Shown in pieces: positions 58,023-64,000 of a DNA stretch of 64,000 nt. Made by a program: the position numbers and the translations under genes. Every line of letters starts with the position of its first letter. Position 1 is the stretch's first letter. The notes under the pieces are model-generated. The model was not told the origin of the DNA. It saw only the letters and a list, made by a program, of their open reading frames with translations, and made no database searches. Source of the stretch: Peptoniphilus_A harei_B (lineage in GTDB: Bacteria; Bacillota; Clostridia; Tissierellales; Peptoniphilaceae); contig JAWGHR010000008.1 of NCBI GenBank assembly GCA_032560695.1, positions 1-64,000 of the forward strand. Direction: 5' to 3'.

Positions 58023-58373
58023 CTAAATTTCACTAATTTCCAAATCAGGATATTTAAACTCAAAAATCTTCTTCTTGAGCCTATAAACATCAGTCTTTAC
58101 ACCCTTCACATCTTCCACTACGAACTTATCTTTTTCTAAATCGTAATAGGAGAAGTCGGCTATATACTCAATCTTTCTAACTGTCCTTCCATTTTTGACA
58201 TAAGAATCCTGTAGCAGAAAGTGAGGCTGAAGGCATAGATCTTTAATGACTCCTGCTTTTTCTAAAAGTCTTAATTCCCTATACCTCCTGCCCTCTTTCC
58301 TACTGTCAAAAGTGATTCCATCAACCACAGTCTTAATTGCCCTGTATTTACTAGGTTTCTTATACATCAACAT
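58023..58373 (-). CDS. DUF1064 phage protein (endonuclease-fold)
   Basis: 116 aa: KYRAIKTVVDGITFDSRKEGRRYRELRLLEKAGVIKDLCLQPHFLLQ ... IEYIADFSYYDLEKDKFVVEDVKGVKTDVYRLKKKIFE. The D-x(11)-EDVKG pattern is PD-(D/E)xK-like. DUF1064 proteins are thought to be RecU/Holliday-resolvase-like. It overlaps the upstream gene by 14 nt. Confidence 0.85.
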   Translation of the reverse strand: MLMYKKPSKYRAIKTVVDGITFDSRKEGRRYRELRLLEKAGVIKDLCLQPHFLLQDSYVKNGRTVRKIEYIADFSYYDLEKDKFVVEDVKGVKTDVYRLKKKIFEFKYPDLEISEI

Positions 58374-59211
58374 TAACTCCTAACTTCTCAAATCCCTCTT
58401 TCTGCTTTTTCATAGCAACATCTTCAAGCTCTTCAGCAGAAAAAGAGTCAGTAATACCCTGAAAGTTGTTAAACTTGTTAGAATTAGGCCTCTTATAATC
58501 CCTATAATCACCGTTACAAAGTTTTACAAGAAAAGAGTTATTAGCTTTGTTTAAGTTATGATTTTCACAAACCCACTTGCTCTTAGAAAGCTCTTCAATT
58601 AGCTTCTCAACATCAATGTTTGAATTGATTTTTGTGAGGAAGTTAGGGTATACAGGAATTTTAAGCAAAGAATTTAGCTTGGATATAAGCTTATTATTTA
58701 TATCACCCTCTATACTTTTCTTTACTTTACTTTCCTTTACTTTACTTTGTGTACTTTTGCTAACAATAACCCCAGTTTCTGCTTCAGTAACTATAGTTTC
58801 TGTTACATTAACCCCAGTTTCTGTTACATTAACTAATAAATATTCATCTATTAAGTTGTCTCTCTTTCTTCTTTTTGTTATTTCAAAGAATCTTTTTTGA
58901 ATTCCTTTAGAAGTTATAATTTTATATTTTTTAAATAATTCATTAGAAAATAGATCTACTTGCAAGCACTTTTTTAAAACTTCTTTAACATACACCTCTT
59001 TAGCCCCAACTGCGTCAGCAACTAAAAAGCATACATCTTCATCCCACTTCATGAAATACCCTTCATCTCCATAGATATTTCCGAGCAGTAGTATAATTAT
59101 CGCAATACTATTCGGCCCACAAGACTTCATAATTTTTCTAATTTTTATATCATTCATGAAATCCACATCTAAAGGATAATACTCTATCCCTCTACTTAAA
59201 GGTCTTGCCAT
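58360..59211 (-). CDS. DnaD-like replication initiation protein (DUF4373, Lin1244/Lin1753-like)
   Basis: 283 aa from the ATG at 59,211 (AAGGAG upstream). ARPLSRGIEYYPLDVDFMNDIKIRKIMKSCGPNSIAIIILLLGNIYGDEGYFMKWDEDVCFLVADAVGA is the conserved winged-helix N terminus. The middle is a repetitive VNVTETG/VTEAETG and KVKESKVKKS stretch (58,717-58,833). A C-terminal DnaD-like tail follows (AEELEDVAMKKQKEGFEKLG). It probably recruits the host replisome. Confidence 0.85.
   Translation of the reverse strand: MARPLSRGIEYYPLDVDFMNDIKIRKIMKSCGPNSIAIIILLLGNIYGDEGYFMKWDEDVCFLVADAVGAKEVYVKEVLKKCLQVDLFSNELFKKYKIITSKGIQKRFFEITKRRKRDNLIDEYLLVNVTETGVNVTETIVTEAETGVIVSKSTQSKVKESKVKKSIEGDINNKLISKLNSLLKIPVYPNFLTKINSNIDVEKLIEELSKSKWVCENHNLNKANNSFLVKLCNGDYRDYKRPNSNKFNNFQGITDSFSAEELEDVAMKKQKEGFEKLGVNVDV
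58717..58833 (-). other. Repeat-rich segment inside the replication gene; possible phage origin
   Basis: An 18-bp direct repeat (AGTTTCTGTTACATTAAC, 58,795-58,812 and 58,816-58,833; period 21) and a CTTTACTTTA/CTTTACTTTACTTT run (58,721-58,748). AT-rich repeats inside an initiator gene recall the origin placement in lambda O and many Firmicutes phages. All repeats are in frame. Confidence 0.3.
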
Positions 59212-59289
59212 GTTAAAAACTCCTTTCAAGTTGCTAGCCCCAACATAAGTCAGCAGCTAGCACCCAAATTTTGTTTGTTTTTATTAGGA

Positions 59290-60171
59290 TCAACCTTCAA
59301 AAGGAGTACCCTTTAAAAAATCTTCCTCTTCTTCAACTTCTTCAACAACTTCTACTTCATCTGCATCTATAACTTCAGGCTCTTCTTTATTTAAACTAAC
59401 TAGCTTCTTTATATCTTCACAAATACTTTGATAATCTTCTTCTTTAATGTCACTAGTGTTTTCATAGCCGTACTTGACCATTATTGCCTTTACAATATCC
59501 TTGTCATTTTCTGCAATTTTAAAAAGATTCTTTCTTTGATTATCGTTAATAAGTCCCACTTCCCTACTTGGGTTAATAAGTCCCACTTCCCTACTTGGTA
59601 AAACTTCTTCATTAACTCCCATTTCGGAACTATCATATAGACCTTGATAATCTTCTGGAAATGCTTCCCTCAAGGCTTGTACTAATGCAACTTTTCTTAT
59701 CATAGTTGCAGGCTTTGATGCCCAAGTTGATTTACCTGTGTTGTACTCATCAAAAGCTACTGTGTGATAAAAATCTGTGCCATCTGTAAATTCAACCTTG
59801 CACCAAGCACCCACCAAAGATTCAACTTGCTTTGCATAAAAGGATCCTGCTCTATTTTCAAGATCTCCATTTTGTTTTAAAACAATAATGCCTGCAGTGT
59901 ATTTTTTAAACTTTTCATTGGCATAGGCCCTTTTAATAAAGAAGTCTTTACCAACAATAATATTTGCATCTTTATCTCCAAATTTAACTAAGTAGGCATC
60001 TCTTAAAAACGGATTTAGCTTTTGAAATTTACATAATTCTAAAAATAGCTTAAACTCTTTTTCAGTAACTCTATTTGCATCTCCACTTACCAAGAAATTT
60101 TTAACATCACTTTGACTAAGTTGTATTTCTTGGCCACCTGCTTCGTATTTAACCATTAATTCATTATTCAT
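59290..60171 (-). CDS. bet: Single-strand annealing protein, Bet/RecT family
   Basis: 293 aa. ELMVKYEAGGQEIQLSQSDVKNFLVSGDANRVTEKEFKLFLELCKFQKLNPFLRDAYLVKFGDKDANIIVGKDFFIKRAYANEKFK ... STWASKPATMIRKVALVQALREAFPEDYQGLYDSSEM is typical Bet/RecT sequence. A perfect 27-bp tandem duplication (59,545-59,598) repeats nine residues (PSREVGLIN) after the core. The C terminus is acidic. It anneals ssDNA in phage recombination with Gam and a nuclease not seen here. Confidence 0.92.
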   Translation of the reverse strand: MNNELMVKYEAGGQEIQLSQSDVKNFLVSGDANRVTEKEFKLFLELCKFQKLNPFLRDAYLVKFGDKDANIIVGKDFFIKRAYANEKFKKYTAGIIVLKQNGDLENRAGSFYAKQVESLVGAWCKVEFTDGTDFYHTVAFDEYNTGKSTWASKPATMIRKVALVQALREAFPEDYQGLYDSSEMGVNEEVLPSREVGLINPSREVGLINDNQRKNLFKIAENDKDIVKAIMVKYGYENTSDIKEEDYQSICEDIKKLVSLNKEEPEVIDADEVEVVEEVEEEEDFLKGTPFEG

Positions 60172-60182
60172 AATTACTCCCC

Positions 60183-60722
60183 TTAATATTTAACATTAAA
60201 GTTCCTAAATTCAGTAATTGTAATCCCTTCAACAACTTCTCCGTTGCCATCAACTACAATATTATCTGCTACTAAATTCATTTCTTTCTTTAACTTTGTC
60301 TTGTCAATGGACTTCTTAATTTTGATGTAGTCCTCTAAGTGCTTATCTTCCAAGTCCTTTAAGAGGACTTCCTCGTCATAATTCCATTTCTTTTGAAGCT
60401 TGCCATAAGATGCAGAACCCTTTGCAGTCTTTAACTTAAAGTCCTTATCTTCTTCCAGTCTTTTATCTGTATAAATCCTTAAAAGTCCTTCGAAGTATGC
60501 AATATCATCTGAAGCTTTCTTTTCTTCAGCCTCAATGTATTCCTTGTACTTCTTAATCTCTTCTTCAGCATAGGCCTTTCTTTCTTCAAGTTTAGCCTTT
60601 ATGCCCTTAAGTCTTTCAAAGCACCAGTCAGCACCAGAAAGAGAAGTAATTTCAAAGGCTTCTCTTTCCTCTTCAACTTCTTCTACATCTTCAATTTCAT
60701 CAATCAATTTTAAATTTTCCAT
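60183..60722 (-). CDS. Gam-like host-nuclease inhibitor family protein
   Basis: 179 aa. A coiled coil (DWCFERLKGIKAKLEERKAYAEEEIKKYKEYIEAEEKKASDDIAYFEGLLRIYTDKRLEEDKDFKLKTAKGSASYGKLQKKWNYDEEVLLKDLE) characteristic of phage Gam proteins. It protects linear phage DNA ends. A separate SD GGAG precedes it; 11 nt from bet. Confidence 0.88.
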   Translation of the reverse strand: MENLKLIDEIEDVEEVEEEREAFEITSLSGADWCFERLKGIKAKLEERKAYAEEEIKKYKEYIEAEEKKASDDIAYFEGLLRIYTDKRLEEDKDFKLKTAKGSASYGKLQKKWNYDEEVLLKDLEDKHLEDYIKIKKSIDKTKLKKEMNLVADNIVVDGNGEVVEGITITEFRNFNVKY

Positions 60723-60732
60723 AATATCTCCT

Positions 60733-60948
60733 TTATGCTACTGCAATTTCTTTATTGTCTTCAGTAATCCTGCTAACTTTGATGTTGCTTACTTCCTGTG
60801 TTCCATTGATGTTAAAATTATTTAAAATCTTGTCTACTGTGTAGCAATAGCCGTTTTGCGTAAGTTCTTCTACTGTGTGGTTTTTAAGTAACATCTTCAA
60901 AGTCTCTTGATCCTTAAAATCAAGCGTGAATTCTATTTTAAATTTCAT
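60733..60948 (-). CDS. Hypothetical 71-aa phage protein
   Basis: From the ATG at 60,948 after AAAGGAG. KFKIEFTLDFKDQETLKMLLKNHTVEELTQNGYCYTVDKILNNFNINGTQEVSNIKVSRI. No family. Confidence 0.65.
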   Translation of the reverse strand: MKFKIEFTLDFKDQETLKMLLKNHTVEELTQNGYCYTVDKILNNFNINGTQEVSNIKVSRITEDNKEIAVA

Positions 60949-61003
60949 AATTAGTTCTCCTTTGTGGTATAATAAAGGCAAATAAAATATATTTATAATT
61001 TAT

Positions 61004-61243
61004 TTAGTCCTGTTGTTTAGTCGCTGCAGGACTTTTTTCATTTGCCTTCTTTTCAATATCTTTTTCCTCAAACTCTATTCTTATAAATCTGATACCTTTG
61101 TTCCTTCCGCTGCTATTTTTTGATATTCTATGACGAATACTGTCATAATCAATTCCACTCATCTTCGAGAGTTCCTTGAGCGAATCTGCTACAAAAAGAG
61201 GTAGCTCATACTTATCAGGAGTAACTCCCATGTAAAGTTTCAT
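61004..61243 (-). CDS. Hypothetical 79-aa phage protein
   Basis: KLYMGVTPDKYELPLFVADSLKELSKMSGIDYDSIRHRISKNSSGRNKGIRFIRIEF: an N-terminal beta hairpin and a small HTH-like helix pair. Overlaps the upstream TM peptide gene by 4 nt. Confidence 0.68.
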   Translation of the reverse strand: MKLYMGVTPDKYELPLFVADSLKELSKMSGIDYDSIRHRISKNSSGRNKGIRFIRIEFEEKDIEKKANEKSPAATKQQD

Positions 61244-61419
61244 GACACTAATAATCCAAAAAACTTATCAATAAGATTAGTGCCTGCATACAAGAGATAA
61301 CAAATAAGTTTTACGCTAAATGTAAAAGTCCAATATGCAAGAATAAAAAGAAGTAAAACTCCTAAGGATCTTCTAATTCCAACTGGTATCTTGTACCAAC
61401 TAGAACTTAAAACTTTCAT
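61240..61419 (-). CDS. Hypothetical 59-aa membrane peptide
   Basis: KVLSSSWYKIPVGIRRSLGVLLLFILAYWTFTFSVKLICYLLYAGTNLIDKFFG; two hydrophobic stretches. GGGGTT lies before the ATG and ATGA overlap couples it to the 79-aa gene. Confidence 0.6.
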   Translation of the reverse strand: MKVLSSSWYKIPVGIRRSLGVLLLFILAYWTFTFSVKLICYLLYAGTNLIDKFFGLLVS

Positions 61420-61420
61420 C

Positions 61421-61621
61421 TTAACCCCCTAAATAACTTTCAACATTCCCTACATAATCTTCTAATTTCTTTCTAAAAATGATGTAAGAGTACTCTTTTT
61501 TATTTAAAATTGCTGCACCAAAGGGTAGAACCCCTTGTTGCAGCCCAAGCCTTATAGTTTGCTCAGGCTTTCCAAGAATTTTAGCAGCCTCTTTTATAGT
61601 TAAAGTAAGGTCATTTAACAT
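61421..61621 (-). CDS. Small HTH (excisionase-like) protein
   Basis: 66 aa from the ATG at 61,621 (AAGGAG upstream). LNDLTLTIKEAAKILGKPEQTIRLGLQQGVLPFGAAILNKKEYSYIIFRKKLEDYVG follows the MerR-like/excisionase winged-helix pattern. Probable Xis or early regulator. Confidence 0.72.
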   Translation of the reverse strand: MLNDLTLTIKEAAKILGKPEQTIRLGLQQGVLPFGAAILNKKEYSYIIFRKKLEDYVGNVESYLGG

Positions 61622-61653
61622 AAATAACTCCTTCCTATACTGTGAATAAATTA

Positions 61654-61854
61654 TTAACACTCAGCTAGACATTTAGCCTCATAACAAATAATTTCATTAA
61701 AGAGTCTTTCGAGTTTTGAGTACTTAGAAAATAACTCTTCATTTTCTTCAAATATATTAGAGTTTATTTCCTCTCTAAGTTCTGTTTTATGTTTTTGAAG
61801 GACTCTTATTCTTTCCATATTCATTTCTAATAAAAGTAATGATTTACTTTCCAT
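61654..61854 (-). CDS. Hypothetical 66-aa coiled-coil protein
   Basis: ESKSLLLLEMNMERIRVLQKHKTELREEINSNIFEENEELFSKYSKLERLFNEIICYE. GGAGGTATTG precedes the ATG; the same leader precedes the 62,064 gene. Confidence 0.65.
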   Translation of the reverse strand: MESKSLLLLEMNMERIRVLQKHKTELREEINSNIFEENEELFSKYSKLERLFNEIICYEAKCLAEC

Positions 61855-61872
61855 CAATACCTCCATCTAGAA

Positions 61873-62064
61873 TTAGTCTTCGACATCTACAAATGGAAGT
61901 GACTCCAACCTATCAGCTATTAAATCAACATCAAAGTCGTCAAGCTCCAACTTGGCGGCTTTTTCTCTTTCCCTATCTGAAATAGCCTTGTTCAGTTCAA
62001 ACCATTCTAAAGATGTAAACTTTTGTCTAAATTTTAAAAAATCAATAATATCTTTCTTTTCCAT
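61873..62064 (-). CDS. Hypothetical 63-aa phage protein
   Basis: EKKDIIDFLKFRQKFTSLEWFELNKAISDREREKAAKLELDDFDVDLIADRLESL. ATG at 62,064 after GAGGAGGTATTG. It is the first gene of the leftward early operon after the duplicated promoter region. Confidence 0.65.
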   Translation of the reverse strand: MEKKDIIDFLKFRQKFTSLEWFELNKAISDREREKAAKLELDDFDVDLIADRLESLPFVDVED

Positions 62065-62069
62065 CAATA

Positions 62070-62162
62070 CCTCCTCTAACTCTATTTATTTTCTAACTAA
62101 TTCCATATTCAAAAATCTAATCCTTCATCTGTTATAATTACAACAAGGAGATGATGATCAAT
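62070..62162. promoter_or_regulatory. Divergent control region, duplicated cassette copy 1
   Basis: The left end includes the minus-strand SD of the 62,064 gene. The right end has the extended -10 TGTTATAAT (TATAAT at 62,133-62,138) and AAGGAG for the plus-strand gene at 62,161. It resembles 62,689-62,780 over its whole length. Confidence 0.55.
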
Positions 62163-62634
62163 GGATAACTTACATTTATACCTAGTTCCATTATTTAGTA
62201 TTATTATTAGTTTTATGGTTGGAAGACTTAGTAACTCAAGAAGCTTAAAGATAGAATCCTTAAAAGAAAGATATAACAATTTCTATCTTCCCTATATACA
62301 ACTTTTAATTAGAGCAAGTGTAAAAATGCCCTACATGATTACTAACCCCGAGATAGCAATGAAATTTGGAAATCTTCTTATAGAAAAATCTCATTACCTT
62401 GAACCTAAGACCTCTAAATACGCTATTGAATACTATTTTCTAGAACTAAATTATTTTGAATATTATGATGGTAACCCTGACTTCAAAAATGCCGAAGATG
62501 AAATAAATAAATTTATCATAAAAGCATCTCTGGAAATTTTGAAGGAATCCACAAAAGTAGCAAAACAATTAAAATTGCCGCCAGTGTCAAAAACCCTCTA
62601 TACCTATCTGAATTGTCAATTACATAACAACTAG
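62161..62634 (+). CDS. Hypothetical membrane-anchored protein in the lysogeny orientation
   Basis: 157 aa. An N-terminal hydrophobic helix (about 5-22), then a charged helical domain (SLKIESLKERYNNFYLPYIQLLIRASVKMPYMITNPEIAMKFGNLL ... KYAIEYYFLELNYFEYYDG). No known domain. Plus strand, own promoter, so it may be expressed from the prophage; superinfection exclusion is a guess. Confidence 0.62.
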   Translation: MDNLHLYLVPLFSIIISFMVGRLSNSRSLKIESLKERYNNFYLPYIQLLIRASVKMPYMITNPEIAMKFGNLLIEKSHYLEPKTSKYAIEYYFLELNYFEYYDGNPDFKNAEDEINKFIIKASLEILKESTKVAKQLKLPPVSKTLYTYLNCQLHNN

Positions 62635-62654
62635 CTATCCCAAAAGAAAAAACA

Positions 62655-62685
62655 AAAATTTGATAAAAAAGTTTTATCAACTCTA
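62655..62685. terminator. Hairpin after the 157-aa gene
   Basis: TTGATAAAA/TTTATCAA with a short loop and a T-rich flank on the minus strand. Weak as a plus-strand terminator. Confidence 0.4.
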
Positions 62686-62688
62686 TAT

Positions 62689-62780
62689 CCTCCTCTCACT
62701 CTATCTGTTTACTAACTAATTCCTTCTTCAAGAATCAACACCACCATCTGCTATAATTACAGTAAGGAGGTGATCAAATG
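62689..62780 (+). promoter_or_regulatory. Duplicated promoter cassette copy 2
   Basis: TGCTATAAT (TATAAT at 62,752-62,757) and AAGGAGGTGATC before the ATG. Its left end still contains CCTCCTCTCACTC, the counterpart of a minus-strand SD, although no minus gene starts here. Confidence 0.55.
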
Positions 62781-63023
62781 GCTTACTCTCGTGAAATTCA
62801 AAATCAAATCCTAAAAAAGTGTTATGAAAATTACCTGAAAAGTGGAATTCCATCAGGTGAATTTATTTTTGGATTCGATAACAATATCAGGCAAGACTGG
62901 TTTGATACATTAGACGAAATGTATTCAAACTCATATATAAAACCTGGTTACAAGGCCTTAGGTATGAGTAGACTAACATTAACCGAACTTGGACTTAACC
63001 TTGCAAAAGAATCTTTTGAGTAG
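62778..63023 (+). CDS. Hypothetical 81-aa protein in the lysogeny orientation (winged-helix-like)
   Basis: SREIQNQILKKCYENYLKSGIPSGEFIFGFDNNIRQDWFDTLDEMYSNSYIKPGYKALGMSRLTLTELGLNLAKE. AAGGAGG 6 nt before the ATG. C-terminal pattern LTLTELG resembles winged-helix ends. It overlaps the convergent gene 62,979-63,245 by 45 bp. Confidence 0.62.
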   Translation: MAYSREIQNQILKKCYENYLKSGIPSGEFIFGFDNNIRQDWFDTLDEMYSNSYIKPGYKALGMSRLTLTELGLNLAKESFE

Positions 63024-63245
63024 AATTCTTATGTCAAAAATAATGGATTTTGCAATATTTTTAATTGTGAAATCCATTATTTGCTCTTGAATAAATTTCA
63101 CAGGAACGCTCTCTCCATTAATTCTTTTGAAAACATCTTCAAGTTCAATTGTTAAACCTTTCTTCTTAACATAGATATGATAGATTTCGTCATTTATATA
63201 AAGCCTGATTCCCTTGGTGCTATAATCAGTATTAAATAACTTCAT
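62979..63245 (-). CDS. Hypothetical 88-aa protein downstream of the Cro-like gene
   Basis: KLFNTDYSTKGIRLYINDEIYHIYVKKKGLTIELEDVFKRINGESVPVKFIQEQIMDFTIKNIAKSIIFDIRILLK. TAGGAGGTGGAAG precedes the ATG, which supports the gene. An operator-like GTACATTTTGTAC lies 25-40 nt upstream. Confidence 0.6.
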   Translation of the reverse strand: MKLFNTDYSTKGIRLYINDEIYHIYVKKKGLTIELEDVFKRINGESVPVKFIQEQIMDFTIKNIAKSIIFDIRILLKRFFCKVKSKFG

Positions 63246-63266
63246 CTTCCACCTCCTAATTTAATT

Positions 63267-63473
63267 TTAAGTACATTTTGTACAGTTTGAATGTAAAAAA
63301 ATATCATCTATTCCATAGCCAAGAGCATTTGCTATTTTTTGTGCTACTTGTAAAGATGGATTCCTTTCTCCATTCTCAATAAAACCAATATATTTAGGTG
63401 TAACACCTACTAAATTAGCCAACTCTAACTGAGTTAGGTTTTTTTCAATTCTCTTATCTTTAACCTTATTCAA
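63267..63473 (-). CDS. Cro-like XRE-family HTH regulator
   Basis: 68 aa: MNKVKDKRIEKNLTQLELANLVGVTPKYIGFIENGERNPSLQVAQKIANALGYGIDDIF. A single HTH domain. Divergent from the repressor; it should govern the lytic switch with the gene at 63,597. Confidence 0.85.
   Translation of the reverse strand: MNKVKDKRIEKNLTQLELANLVGVTPKYIGFIENGERNPSLQVAQKIANALGYGIDDIFLHSNCTKCT
63270..63284. promoter_or_regulatory. Operator-like palindrome O3
   Basis: AGTACATTTTGTACA. Arms GTACA/TGTAC around TTT, same type as O1 and O2, located at the 3' end of the Cro-like gene. Confidence 0.5.
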
Positions 63474-63596
63474 AATATCACCTCAAATCTCTTTATGTAC
63501 ATAGTGTACAGTACAAAATGAAGAATGTCAATAGATTTTTTAAAAAATTTATTGTATAATGTACTCACAGTACAGAAACAAGAAAGAGAGTAAGTT
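63474..63596. promoter_or_regulatory. Immunity-region promoters and operators O1 and O2
   Basis: O1 TGTACATAGTGTACA (63,496-63,510) overlaps the -10 of a leftward promoter (TTGACA at 63,526-63,531, 17-bp spacer, TACACT at 63,503-63,508). O2 TGTACTCACAGTACA (63,560-63,574) sits directly after TATAAT (63,555-63,560) of the rightward promoter. Both are palindromes of 6-bp arms separated by 3 bp, with repeated GTAC cores; the repressor should bind both. Confidence 0.7.
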
Positions 63597-63956
63597 ATGG
63601 AAGGTAAAATTCTTAAACAATTAAGAGAATTACATAATATGACACAAAAAGAATTAGCAGATAAAGTAAAAGTAACTCCGAAGGCTATATCTTTTTATGA
63701 ATTAAATCAAAGAGAGCCTTCAAACGAGCTATTAAAATCTTTTTCACAAATATTTAATGTGTCTGTGGATTATTTATTGGGCAACTCATATATTCCAAAA
63801 ACCCAAGAAACCAAATCTAAAGCTGAAGAATTAGAAGAAGATTTTCCTGAGGGAATTTCTGTGCTCTATCGGGCAAATAAAAAATTAACCCCTGAACAAA
63901 AAGAAATGATGTTGAGAATGATTAAAGCAACTTTCTTCGATGATACTGAAAAGTAA
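63597..63956 (+). CDS. Prophage CI-like repressor (XRE-family HTH)
   Basis: 119 aa. HTH MEGKILKQLRELHNMTQKELADKVKVTPKAISFYELNQREPSNELLKSFSQIFNVSVDYLLGNS, then a linker and a short acidic helical C terminus (LTPEQKEMMLRMIKATFF). There is no LexA-like peptidase domain, so induction may need an antirepressor or other signal, not self-cleavage. Confidence 0.88.
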   Translation: MEGKILKQLRELHNMTQKELADKVKVTPKAISFYELNQREPSNELLKSFSQIFNVSVDYLLGNSYIPKTQETKSKAEELEEDFPEGISVLYRANKKLTPEQKEMMLRMIKATFFDDTEK

Positions 63957-64000
63957 ATTTGAATAAGTTTTGAAATATATAAGGGATGAGATCCCTATAT
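63957..64000. other. Intergenic end of the window
   Basis: AGGGAT-GAG-ATCCCT is a short hairpin near 63,981. The phage continues past the window. Confidence 0.4.

Larger units (their letters stand above)
27665..64000. mobile_element. PBSX-like contractile-tailed prophage (left end present, right end beyond the window)
   Basis: The run holds a continuous set of phage modules: immunity, recombination, replication, packaging, head, contractile tail, fibre and lysis, nearly all on the minus strand. The left boundary is the tRNA-Lys fragment. No integrase is visible up to 64,000 and it is expected just past the repressor at 63,597-63,956. No disrupted structural gene was found, so the prophage may be functional. 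Confidence 0.95.

Noticed and set aside
58776..58836. Repeats in the replication gene as a sign of pseudogenisation
   Set aside because: They are multiples of three and keep the frame; the conserved N- and C-terminal parts are intact.
62070..62780. CRISPR-like array
   Set aside because: Only two long repeats with a whole gene between them; this is a promoter duplication. No short regularly spaced repeats were seen anywhere in the window.
1..64000. Insertion sequences or transposase genes
   Set aside because: No transposase-like reading frame was recognised; the only mobile unit with genes is the prophage.

Overview
The window looks like a chromosome segment of a low-GC Gram-positive anaerobe carrying a large part of a resident contractile-tailed prophage. 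AT-rich intergenic DNA, strong GGAGG ribosome binding sites, T-box and FMN riboswitch control, several 'copper amine oxidase N-terminal-like' stalk-domain surface proteins and ECF-type vitamin transporters fit the Tissierellia/Peptoniphilaceae (Anaerococcus, Peptoniphilus, Finegoldia relatives). The genus is an inference from gene content, not from a marker gene.

Chromosomal part, about 1-27,660. In order it holds: a class V aminotransferase; a secreted stalk/glutaredoxin-like protein; ribU behind an FMN riboswitch; an L,D-transpeptidase; a Fic AMP-transferase with a C-terminal self-inhibitory motif; tRNA-Leu(UAG); an LDH-family 2-hydroxyacid dehydrogenase with a small zinc-ribbon membrane protein; an M20 amidohydrolase and YfcC-type transporter pair opposite a LysR regulator; two more secreted stalk-domain proteins; a valS-folC operon under a valine (GUA) T-box; a 73-aa membrane peptide with two GADGPT motifs; a trpS-CPBP protease-mtaD cluster; a TRIC channel gene and a UPF0045 thiamine-binding protein; a P1 peptidase; an ECF S component next to a divergent coaX; murI; and a hicA/hicB toxin-antitoxin pair.

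Prophage part, about 27,665 to beyond 64,000. The left boundary is a 3' fragment of tRNA-Lys(CUU) (27,665-27,714), followed by phage DNA. Nearly all phage genes lie on the minus strand. Reading from the right edge: a divergent immunity region (63.2-63.96 kb); small early genes; Gam, Bet, a DnaD-like replication protein, DUF1064, a FolD-like protein and other small early genes (54.8-62 kb); an ArpU-like late regulator (54.4 kb); TerS, TerL, portal and a MuF head protein with a C-terminal CdiA-type tRNase toxin domain (49.6-54.2 kb); scaffold, capsid and connectors; PBSX-like sheath, tube, a tail chaperone with an A AAA AAC frameshift site, tape measure, XkdP/Q/R/S-like proteins, baseplate J and YmfQ (36.4-46.4 kb); modular fibres (31.8-36.4 kb); and a lysis module (XhlA, endolysin, TM protein, LL-H holin; 28.6-30.3 kb). 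No integrase is visible and it is presumably past 64 kb, so the element is truncated by the window.

Most striking points: (1) the MuF-CdiA tRNase fusion with no visible immunity gene; (2) a self-contained moron (30,380-31,135) whose ribosome binding site would be hidden in read-through late mRNA but free in mRNA from its own promoter, because that promoter lies inside the hairpin; (3) a textbook -1 frameshift site in the tail chaperone gene; (4) the GADGPT miniprotein; (5) a coaX homologue that has lost canonical phosphate-loop residues; (6) direct repeats around hicBA next to the attachment site; (7) duplicated promoter cassettes driving two lysogeny-orientation genes; (8) a surface stalk domain shared by host secreted proteins and the phage endolysin.
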